From: Pseudomonadota bacterium
GTDB lineage: Bacteria > Pseudomonadota > Gammaproteobacteria > Burkholderiales > Methylophilaceae
Assembly: GCA_029549705.1 (NCBI GenBank)
Contig: JAKPIR010000278.1
Location: 1 to 11,415, forward strand
DNA length: 11,415 nt
Direction of reading: 5' to 3'
Below are positions 6,134 to 11,415 of this stretch, piece by piece; the first letter of the stretch is position 1, and each line of letters begins with the position of its first letter. The notes under the pieces were generated by a model. It ran no database searches, was not told the DNA's origin, and was given only the letters and a program-made list of their open reading frames with translations. The position numbers and the translations under genes were made by a program.

Positions 6134-6654
6134 GCGAACAATAACTGCTGTCTTGCCGCTCGAATATCTAACAAGGCGCGAATTAAATGACGCTCTACCA
6201 TATTAAGACTAATGCCAAGTTGGGTGGCAATGCTGGTTTGGCTTTGGCCTTCAATACGAAACTGTATAAAAACCTCGCGGCAACGCGGCGGTAAATCTTG
6301 AATAATTTGCGTAAGTAATTCAAGCCTTTGTTTTACGTCGACTAAATGCTCGGCCGATGGCGTTGTTGCCTGAATAAATTCATGCGATTGCTGGTATTCT
6401 AGAACGTGAGTATCTTTACGATACTTTTCTAGTAATAGGTTTTGCACAATCGTTTGGAAATAAGCCTCGGGTTGCTGGTGACGATTAGGGTTGCGAGATA
6501 ATGCAAAACGCAAAAAACCATCATGCAAAATATCATGCGCTTGATGCTTACATTGGGTTTTACGCGTGAGCTTGGGCAGCAAAGTAAGGTAGGCCCAATG
6601 CAGGTCTAAGCCGCTCCAGAATATATTGTCGAATTCGACACTTGCTAATTTCAT
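6130..6654 (-). CDS. FecI-like ECF RNA polymerase sigma factor
   Basis: Small sigma-70-family factor of the iron-starvation (FecI) ECF group that directs RNA polymerase to the receptor promoter when released or activated by FecR. In the 174-residue form, sigma region 2 covers about 17-82 (LTRKTQCKHQAHDILHDGFLRF, then YFQTIVQNLLLEKYRK). Region 4 covers about 107-167 with the FecI-like LPPRCREVFIQFRIEG and a helix-turn-helix at GQSQTSIATQLGIS-LNMVERHLIRAL. Start choice: an ATG at 6678 adds 8 residues (MKITWWAA) but has no visible Shine-Dalgarno. The ATG at 6654 has GGTGG 6 bases upstream and gives an N-terminus about as long as that of FecI, so I prefer it with modest confidence. It is first gene of the trio and overlaps fecR by 4 bases. 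No convincing Fur box was found upstream. Confidence 0.92.
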   Translation of the reverse strand: MKLASVEFDNIFWSGLDLHWAYLTLLPKLTRKTQCKHQAHDILHDGFLRFALSRNPNRHQQPEAYFQTIVQNLLLEKYRKDTHVLEYQQSHEFIQATTPSAEHLVDVKQRLELLTQIIQDLPPRCREVFIQFRIEGQSQTSIATQLGISLNMVERHLIRALLDIRAARQQLLFA

Positions 6655-6896
6655 TGCTGCCCACCAAGTAATTTTCATCTAACAGCATGTTTTTTTTGGC
6701 GTTAAATCTAGAACTTAGCGCAAAAATAAACGTGTTTGGCTGATTATTTATTAAATTGGATTCAAACTGACTAGGGGCAGATAAATCAAATTGAAGTTTA
6801 ATCTACCAAGATTGCAAAAACAATCTATTTTGTAATTGTTACTTGCGTTGTAAAAAGTAAGTCATTTGCCAGATAAAACTATTTGGGCATCTATTA

Positions 6897-6925
6897 CTAG
6901 CTTTAATTGTAATCTACCGTATAAT
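6897..6925 (+). promoter_or_regulatory. Candidate sigma-70 promoter of the DEAD-box helicase gene
   Basis: A perfect TATAAT lies at 6920-6925, so transcription would start near 6932. The region 16-18 bases upstream (CTAGCT area) is a poor -35 and no TG precedes the -10, so the promoter may be weak or activator-assisted. The implied leader is about 150 bases long. Confidence 0.5.
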
Positions 6926-6942
6926 GCACTTTCCCTATGCCA

Positions 6943-7028
6943 ACCAATCTGCGTAGCGGTCTCTTTACTTAAATCTTTCTGATTTTTCAAATCACGCTAA
7001 AGATAAAACTTTGCCTTCCTCGATTGGT
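6943..7028 (+). promoter_or_regulatory. Foldable 5' leader of the helicase mRNA
   Basis: Nested complementary segments are visible. ACCAATC (6943-6949) pairs with GATTGGT (7022-7028). Inside it TAGCG (6954-6958) can pair with CGCTA (6995-6999). An alternative inner stem is ATCTTT (6973-6978) with AAAGAT (6999-7004), enclosing GATTT (6981-6985) and AAATC (6989-6993) around a 3-base loop. The last two bases of the CGCTA arm compete with other stems. A long structured leader fits the known habit of cold-shock and RNA-helicase genes being controlled by leader folding, but function here is inference. Confidence 0.35.
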
Positions 7029-7066
7029 GTTGCTTCAAACGTGATAGGTCGGCTCAATTCCTAGCT

Positions 7067-7070
7067 GGAG
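7067..7070 (+). promoter_or_regulatory. Ribosome binding site for a TTG start
   Basis: GGAG ends 9 bases before TTG at 7080-7082. The upstream frame closes at TAG (7061-7063 region) with no ATG or GTG between, and the next ATG is deep inside conserved helicase sequence, so TTG is the most plausible start. Confidence 0.65.
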
Positions 7071-7079
7071 CTATATACA

Positions 7080-8675
7080 TTGACAACTGAAACACACCCT
7101 AATTTTAACGAGTTAGGCCTGATTGAACCCATTCTACGTGCGATTAACGACGCAGGTTACACCACCCCAACCCCGATTCAAAGCAAAGCCATTCCACTTG
7201 TATTAAGCGGTGGCGATTTACTCGCCGGCGCGCAAACCGGCACAGGCAAAACCGCTGGCTTTACGCTGCCAATTTTGCATTTACTCAGCCAAAAACCGCC
7301 GGTTACAAAAACGACAGGCCGACCACGCTGTTTAATGCTGACACCTACGCGTGAACTTGCCGCGCAGATTGAAGAATCCGTAGGCACTTATGGCAAATAT
7401 TTGCCACTGACTTCTACCGTGATTTTTGGCGGTGTGAACGCCAACCCGCAAATTGCACGGCTCAAAAAACCGCTTGATATTCTTGTGGCCACCCCTGGCC
7501 GCCTGCTCGACCATGCGAATCAAAAAAACGTCGATTTATCAGGCGTGGAGATTTTAGTACTGGATGAAGCCGACCGCATGCTGGATATGGGTTTTATTCG
7601 CGACATTAAAAAAATATTGGCGATGCTACCAAAGCAACGCCAAAACTTACTATTTTCAGCCACGTTTTCAGATGAAATCAAAGCGCTGGCTGACGGCTTG
7701 CTGCATAACCCGGGCTTTGTTGAAGTGGCGCGCCGCAATACCGCGAGTGAATTAGTCGAGCAAACTGTGCACATGGTTGCGCAAAGTCATAAGCGCGAGC
7801 TGATGAGTTACCTCATTCAAAAAAATGACTGGCAGCAGGTGCTGATTTTTACCCGCACAAAACATGGCGCCAACCGTTTGGCTGAAAAGCTAGTAAAAGA
7901 CGGCATTCAGGCGGCGGCCATTCATGGCAACAAAAGTCAAGGTGCGCGCACCAAAGCGCTGGCGCAATTTAAAGATGGCACCATGCGCGTGTTAGTGGCC
8001 ACAGACATCGCTGCACGCGGCTTGGACATTGACCAGTTGCCGCAAGTGGTGAATTTTGAGTTACCTAACGTGCCAGAAGACTACGTGCATCGCATTGGCC
8101 GTACCGGCCGCGCGGGCAGTAGCGGCGCGGCAGTATCATTAGTAGACCGCGAAGAATTGAAGCTACTGAAAGACATTGAAAAACTGATTAAGCGCGAGAT
8201 TCCAAAAGTGCAGGTGGAAGGCTTTACGCCATCGGACAAACCAGAACCTGAAGCCCCACGTTCAACGCAAGCACATGGTAGACCGCCACGCGGGCATGGA
8301 CAAGGGCAGCAACAGCGTAAACCCAAAGCAGCCAATGCTGAAGGCGCAGCCGCCAATGCAGGGCCCTATGCCAATAAAAACCAGAACAGAAACAAAAATC
8401 ATGCGCCGCGCAATGGTCAACCACAAGGTAGAAACCAAAAAACTTATGTGGAAGAAAGCATTTTAATACAAGGCAATCAGCCAAAACCGCAAGGTCAGCC
8501 GACCAAAAACCTGTCAGAGGCGGCACGTCATCAATCGATGCCGCAAACAGGTTTATTTGTTCCGCCAAGTCCAAGCCGCCATCAGCCAAATCGGCAAAAT
8601 ACTGCGCATGGTAAGCCACGCAACCCAAATGCCAACCCCAATAACATGCACAGAAATGGCGGACGCGGCCGTTAA
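7080..8675 (+). CDS. rhlE: DEAD-box ATP-dependent RNA helicase, RhlE type
   Basis: 531-residue cytoplasmic ATP-dependent RNA helicase that unwinds short RNA duplexes, in roles such as ribosome assembly, RNA decay and cold growth. All core motifs are intact: Q motif GYTTPTPIQ (26-34), motif I AQTGTGKT (51-58), Ia PTRELAAQ (89-96), Ib TPGRLLD (138-144), II DEAD (162-165), III SAT (193-195), IV LIFTRT (255-260), V ATDIAARGLDI (307-317) and VI HRIGRTGR (337-344). The tail from about 385 to 531 is low complexity, rich in N, Q, P, K, R, H and G, and contains short RGH/RGR runs; such basic tails bind RNA and aid phase separation in related helicases. Start is TTG with GGAG upstream. The gene stands alone on its strand. 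RhlE is favoured over DeaD/SrmB because the short N-terminus goes straight into the Q motif, the core signature is close to RhlE, and no DeaD-type C-terminal domain is seen. Confidence 0.94.
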   Translation: MTTETHPNFNELGLIEPILRAINDAGYTTPTPIQSKAIPLVLSGGDLLAGAQTGTGKTAGFTLPILHLLSQKPPVTKTTGRPRCLMLTPTRELAAQIEESVGTYGKYLPLTSTVIFGGVNANPQIARLKKPLDILVATPGRLLDHANQKNVDLSGVEILVLDEADRMLDMGFIRDIKKILAMLPKQRQNLLFSATFSDEIKALADGLLHNPGFVEVARRNTASELVEQTVHMVAQSHKRELMSYLIQKNDWQQVLIFTRTKHGANRLAEKLVKDGIQAAAIHGNKSQGARTKALAQFKDGTMRVLVATDIAARGLDIDQLPQVVNFELPNVPEDYVHRIGRTGRAGSSGAAVSLVDREELKLLKDIEKLIKREIPKVQVEGFTPSDKPEPEAPRSTQAHGRPPRGHGQGQQQRKPKAANAEGAAANAGPYANKNQNRNKNHAPRNGQPQGRNQKTYVEESILIQGNQPKPQGQPTKNLSEAARHQSMPQTGLFVPPSPSRHQPNRQNTAHGKPRNPNANPNNMHRNGGRGR

Positions 8676-8698
8676 GTTTTAAGAAAACACGAAATAAG

Positions 8699-8812
8699 TG
8701 TCTGCGCGGGCCAATTACTGCGCTGCGCGTTGCTCAAACGCTCGCCTACCATGTGGTAAGCCTCACGTTTTGCGCTACGTGCGCCTTGTACTTCATCCCG
8801 CTCGACGACTTA
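8699..8812. other. GC-rich non-coding block, possible repeat or gene relic
   Basis: This stretch is clearly richer in G+C than the AT-rich sequence after it and carries short stems, such as GCGTT/AACGC (8727-8731 with 8737-8741) and the near-palindrome CTACCATGTGGTAAG. An open frame on the plus strand from a GTG at 8698 would give 61 residues, but the product is Arg/Cys-rich, resembles nothing I know and has no ribosome binding site. I read the block as an intergenic repeat or decayed remnant; its family is uncertain. Confidence 0.35.
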
Positions 8813-8857
8813 TTCCATATTTTCTTTGCTTTTTAACTAAATTAACGCGCAGAATAT

Positions 8858-8886
8858 TTTTGGGAATATCGAAAATAGATTAAAAT
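8858..8886 (+). promoter_or_regulatory. Candidate slyD promoter
   Basis: TTTTGG (8858-8863) and TAAAAT (8881-8886) are spaced by 17 bases, or TTGGGA (8860-8865) by 15. Both are weak sigma-70 matches, placed about 50 bases before the slyD start. Confidence 0.3.
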
Positions 8887-8938
8887 TACTCCCTATTTTG
8901 CGCATTACCCATTACCAACAATGATCTAGGAACTCATC

Positions 8939-9418
8939 ATGCAAGTAACCATGAACACCGTAGTAACAATGACTTACGAATTGAAAGACACCGACGGTAA
9001 CGTGCTGGAATCAAGCACTGAGCCAGTGGCTTATTTGCACGGCGGCTACGACAATATTTTTCCGAAAGTAGAAGAAGCCATTCACGGCAAAAACGTGGGC
9101 GATGTCGTCATTGTGGACTTACAACCTGACGACGCCTTTGGCGAATATGATGAAGAACTGGTGCAAATTGAACCAGCCAGTGCTTTTCCTGCCAAAGATT
9201 TAAAAGTCGGCATGCAATTTGAAGGCGAAGATGAAACAGGCGAAGTGATTTTATACACCGTTACTGAAATTGCCGACGGCAAGGTTGTGGTGGATGGCAA
9301 CCACCCTTGGGCGGGACAACGCGTGATTTTTACCGCCACGATTACCGACGTGCGTGCGGCGAACCAAGAAGAAGTTTCACACCAGCACGTGCATGGCGCG
9401 GGCGGACATCACCACTAA
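8939..9418 (+). CDS. slyD: FKBP-type peptidyl-prolyl cis-trans isomerase SlyD
   Basis: 159-residue cytoplasmic prolyl isomerase and chaperone, also a nickel-binding factor for hydrogenase/urease maturation in species that have them. The FKBP half comes first (TYELKDTDGNVLESS, then PVAYLHGGYDNIFPKVEEAIHGKNVGD), with the IF (insert-in-flap) chaperone domain at about 70-120. The FKBP fold then resumes at DGNHPWAGQRVIFTATITDVRAA, which is characteristic of SlyD. The C-terminus ends HQHVHGAGGHHH: a short His-rich tail, shorter than E. coli's long His/Cys tail and without cysteines, so metal binding is probable but reduced. TAGGAA at 8927-8932 sits 6 bases before the ATG. An internal ATG at codon 5 is less well placed. 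A strong terminator follows directly. Confidence 0.95.
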   Translation: MQVTMNTVVTMTYELKDTDGNVLESSTEPVAYLHGGYDNIFPKVEEAIHGKNVGDVVIVDLQPDDAFGEYDEELVQIEPASAFPAKDLKVGMQFEGEDETGEVILYTVTEIADGKVVVDGNHPWAGQRVIFTATITDVRAANQEEVSHQHVHGAGGHHH

Positions 9419-9439
9419 CTTTTCGTCATTCACAATACT

Positions 9440-9472
9440 AAAAAAGCACTCATTACTTGAGTGCTTTTTTTT
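9440..9472. terminator. Bidirectional intrinsic terminator between slyD and mutS
   Basis: GCACTCA (9446-9452) and TGAGTGC (9458-9464) form a perfect stem around the loop TTACT. A6 (9440-9445) lies on the left and T8 (9465-9472) on the right, so a U-tract follows the hairpin on either strand. It serves slyD, 21 bases upstream, and can stop mutS transcripts arriving from the right. Confidence 0.88.
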
Positions 9473-9504
9473 GATTTTTTTTAAACTAAACTCCATGCAA
9501 CCCT

Positions 9505-9568
9505 TTTTCGCTGCCCTGTGAGCCTTTATTTATAAGGCTCACAGGGCAGCGAAAATCTCTCGGGCGTT
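9505..9568 (+). repeat. Perfect copy of the hairpin repeat with TCTCGGGyGTT tail
   Basis: Arms of 22 bases (9505-9526 and 9534-9555) are exactly complementary, with the 7-base loop TATTTAT, followed by TCTCGGGCGTT at 9558-9568. No T-run follows on either strand, so it is not a standard terminator. It is the intact counterpart of the degenerate copy at 1016-1073, in the same orientation, and starts about 20 bases beyond the mutS stop codon. Perfect arms suggest recent origin or selection on the hairpin. Confidence 0.8.
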
Positions 9569-9576
9569 ATTCGCGC

Positions 9577-11415
9577 TTATATCAAGGCTTTCAGTTGATA
9601 TAAAAGATCCAGCGCCTGCTTTGGTGTGAGGTCATCTGCCTGAATGTTTTCTAGTGCGATAATTGCCGGATGAATAGGCAAATCGGCAGCCACTTCAGCG
9701 TTAGAAAACATATCTGGCTGGCTGGCATGTTGCGCAATTTGGTTGGTTTCTAACTGCTGCAATTTACGCTTGGCGCTCGCCACTACTGATTTTGGAATAC
9801 CCGCCAACTGCGCCACTTGCAAGCCGTAGCTCTGATTGGCGGCACCCTCTTCTACTTTATGCATAAACACAATATTGCTACCGTGCTCTATCGCATCTAA
9901 GTGCACATTCGCCGCGTATTTAAACTCATCCACAATGCGCGTGAGTTCAAAATAATGTGTGGCAAACAGCGTATAGCTATGATTTTTTTCTAAGAGTTGT
10001 TTGGCCACCGCCCAAGCTAAACTGAGGCCATCAAAAGTGCTGGTGCCTCGGCCAATTTCATCAAGCAGCACCAAGCTTTTGTCGGTGGCATTATGCAAAA
10101 TATTGGCCGTTTCTGTCATTTCCACCATAAAGGTAGAACGTCCGCCCGCCAAGTCATCTGATGCACCTATTCGCGTCATAATGCGGTCTATTTCGCCGAT
10201 TTTCGCTGACGTGGCCGGTACAAAGCTTCCACAATGCGCGAGCAGTACAATCAAAGCCGTTTGCCGCATAAAGGTCGATTTACCACCCATATTCGGGCCA
10301 GTAATCAGGAGCAATTGACGATATGGATTCAAATGGACGTCATTGGCAACAAACGGTTGGGCAATACTCTCCACCACAGGATGGCGGCCACCGACAATTT
10401 GAATGCCGGCCTCTGTGCTAAATTGCGGCGCAACATATTTGAGCGCCACTGCGCGCTCGGCAAAGCAGCACAGTACATCCAGACTTGCCACTGCACCCGC
10501 GTTGGTCTGCAGCTTAGTAATAAAGGGTAAAAGCTGCTCCAGCACCCCTGCATAGAGTTGCTTTTCACGTGCCAGTGCGCGGTCGTTCGCACTCAACACT
10601 TTATCTTCAAAGGCTTTGAGTTCTGGTGTGATAAAGCGCTCAACATTTTTTAGCGTTTGGCGACGGCGATATTCAGCTGGCGCACTTTCGGCCTGAGTGC
10701 GGCTCATTTCAATATAAAAGCCATGCACGCTGTTGTATTCCACTTTTAAATTGTTAATGCCCGTGCGCACTTTTTCAGTGGCTTCATATTGCAACAAAAA
10801 TTCACCGTGGTTGTTTTGCAGGCTGCGTAACTCATCCAGCTCGGCATCATAGCCATCCGCAATCACACCGCCGTCACGCAATACGGTACTGGGTTCGGGC
10901 TGAATGGCAGTCATCAATAACGTCACTACCGCATTGGGCGCTGCCAAATTTGCGCCTAGGGTTTGCAACATGCTTGTTTGCATGTTGGCTAACGCATGTT
11001 GCAACAAGGGCAATTGTTGCAAGCTGGCCGCCAAACTGGATAAATCGCGTGGTCGTGCTGTTTTCAACGCCACGCGCGCGGTGATGCGTTCAATATCGCC
11101 CACCGCTTTTAATGTGCGTACCAACGTTGATAAACTATTTTTTTCAATCAACTCGGCAATGGCCTCATGGCGTTTCAAAACCAAGTTGCGGTCTTGCAGG
11201 GGATGGTGCAACCAGTGGCGCAGAAGGCGCGCGCCCATGGCCGTTTGCGTGGTGTTTAGTAGTGAAAACAACGTAGGTGCAGCTTCGCCACGCAGGGTGA
11301 CATCAATTTCCAAATTTCTGCGCGTGGCGGCATCGAGTTGCACATAAGCGTTTGTGGATTCAACACTGATGGCGTTAATATGCGGCAAAGTCGTGCGTTG
11401 CGTGTGCTGTACGTA
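9577..11415 (-). CDS. mutS: DNA mismatch repair ATPase MutS, C-terminal 612 residues (5' end outside window)
   Basis: MutS recognises base mismatches and small loops and recruits MutL to start methyl-directed repair. The frame is open through base 11415, so the N-terminal mismatch-binding domain is off the window. Visible numbering starts at the first codon: TQRTTLPHI (5-13) and DAATRRNLEI (28-37) open the lever/core domain III; the clamp lies at about 190-290, with SVHGFYIEMSR after it; the ATPase follows with Walker A GPNMGGKST (373-381), the signature region DDLAGGRSTFMVEM (420-433), Walker B LVLLDEIGRGTS (448-459) and the ATHYFELT switch. QPDMF (566-570) fits a beta-clamp binding motif, and DDLTPKQALDLLYQLKAL at the end is the tetramerisation helix-loop-helix. 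TTG at 11388 is an internal leucine (TTLPHI), not a start. The gene converges on slyD. Confidence 0.97.
   Translation of the reverse strand, partial: YVQHTQRTTLPHINAISVESTNAYVQLDAATRRNLEIDVTLRGEAAPTLFSLLNTTQTAMGARLLRHWLHHPLQDRNLVLKRHEAIAELIEKNSLSTLVRTLKAVGDIERITARVALKTARPRDLSSLAASLQQLPLLQHALANMQTSMLQTLGANLAAPNAVVTLLMTAIQPEPSTVLRDGGVIADGYDAELDELRSLQNNHGEFLLQYEATEKVRTGINNLKVEYNSVHGFYIEMSRTQAESAPAEYRRRQTLKNVERFITPELKAFEDKVLSANDRALAREKQLYAGVLEQLLPFITKLQTNAGAVASLDVLCCFAERAVALKYVAPQFSTEAGIQIVGGRHPVVESIAQPFVANDVHLNPYRQLLLITGPNMGGKSTFMRQTALIVLLAHCGSFVPATSAKIGEIDRIMTRIGASDDLAGGRSTFMVEMTETANILHNATDKSLVLLDEIGRGTSTFDGLSLAWAVAKQLLEKNHSYTLFATHYFELTRIVDEFKYAANVHLDAIEHGSNIVFMHKVEEGAANQSYGLQVAQLAGIPKSVVASAKRKLQQLETNQIAQHASQPDMFSNAEVAADLPIHPAIIALENIQADDLTPKQALDLLYQLKALI

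Larger units (their letters stand above)
6679..7079. other. Divergent intergenic region between the sigma factor and helicase genes
   Basis: About 400 bases without a gene. It is AT-rich near the sigma gene and must hold the sigma-operon promoter reading left and the helicase promoter reading right. Visible items are an AACAAT/ATTGTT inverted repeat around 6829-6850, a perfect TATAAT at 6920-6925, and foldable sequence from 6930 onward, described separately. I found no clear minus-strand -35/-10 pair and no good Fur box for the sigma gene. Confidence 0.6.

Noticed and set aside
8698..8883. 61-codon plus-strand frame after the helicase
   Set aside because: GTG start without a ribosome site, Arg/Cys-rich product of no known family, and it runs into the slyD promoter area.
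9505..9555. The perfect 22-bp hairpin as the mutS terminator
   Set aside because: No U-tract follows on either strand, and a proper bidirectional terminator lies at 9440-9472; the conserved tail marks it as a repeat.
10904..11347. 147-codon open frame opposite mutS
   Set aside because: It is antisense to conserved MutS core sequence, where codon bias readily opens such frames.
11386..11388. TTG at 11388 as the mutS start
   Set aside because: It encodes the leucine of the conserved TQRTTLPHI segment, and the frame continues to the window edge.
1..11415. CRISPR array, tRNA/rRNA genes, prophage or defence cluster
   Set aside because: I scanned for regular direct repeats with spacers, tRNA-like cloverleaf ends, and integrase, toxin, nuclease-helicase or restriction genes. 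None was seen beyond the housekeeping helicase and the SNase.

Overview
The window looks like ordinary chromosome from a Gram-negative proteobacterium. TonB-dependent uptake, a FecI/FecR pair, MutS, NadB and a His-tailed SlyD all fit Beta- or Gammaproteobacteria. The protein flavour, moderate GC content and repeat types make me favour a betaproteobacterium near Methylophilaceae/Nitrosomonadales. That placement is inference; no 16S or other decisive marker is present.

Layout, left to right. (1) 1-387 (+): C-terminal end of L-aspartate oxidase (nadB), cut by the window edge. (2) 395-453: a pair of GTAG-headed REP-like hairpins. (3) 473-964 (+): small exported staphylococcal-nuclease-type enzyme. 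(4) 965-1345: no gene, but three separate repeat structures: a hairpin repeat, a cluster of 20-bp-spaced units, and a dRS3/MITE-like element. (5) 1346-6678 (-): an iron-type cell-surface-signalling cassette, transcribed right to left as FecI-like ECF sigma factor, FecR-like anti-sigma regulator, then a very large TonB-dependent receptor with an STN signalling domain. (6) 6679-7079: divergent intergenic region with a perfect -10 box and a long, foldable leader for the next gene. (7) 7080-8675 (+): RhlE-type DEAD-box RNA helicase with a long disordered basic tail. (8) 8676-8938: a GC-rich possible repeat remnant, then the slyD promoter area. (9) 8939-9418 (+): SlyD prolyl isomerase/metallochaperone. 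(10) 9419-9576: bidirectional terminator plus a second, perfect copy of the hairpin repeat. (11) 9577-11415 (-): the C-terminal two thirds of MutS, cut by the window edge.

How the genes work together: only the sigma/anti-sigma/receptor trio is a clear functional unit. By the Fec model, a ligand-loaded receptor in the outer membrane uses its periplasmic STN domain to signal through FecR, which releases or activates the sigma factor to transcribe the receptor gene. The remaining genes are separately transcribed housekeeping genes: NAD synthesis, RNA remodelling, protein folding and mismatch repair.

The points most worth a second look are the hairpin repeat found in both convergent-gene gaps, the receptor's roughly 240-residue insertion and 42-residue C-terminal tail, and the structured helicase leader. 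I found no convincing evidence of a wholly new system such as a defence island, phage, CRISPR array or biosynthetic cluster.
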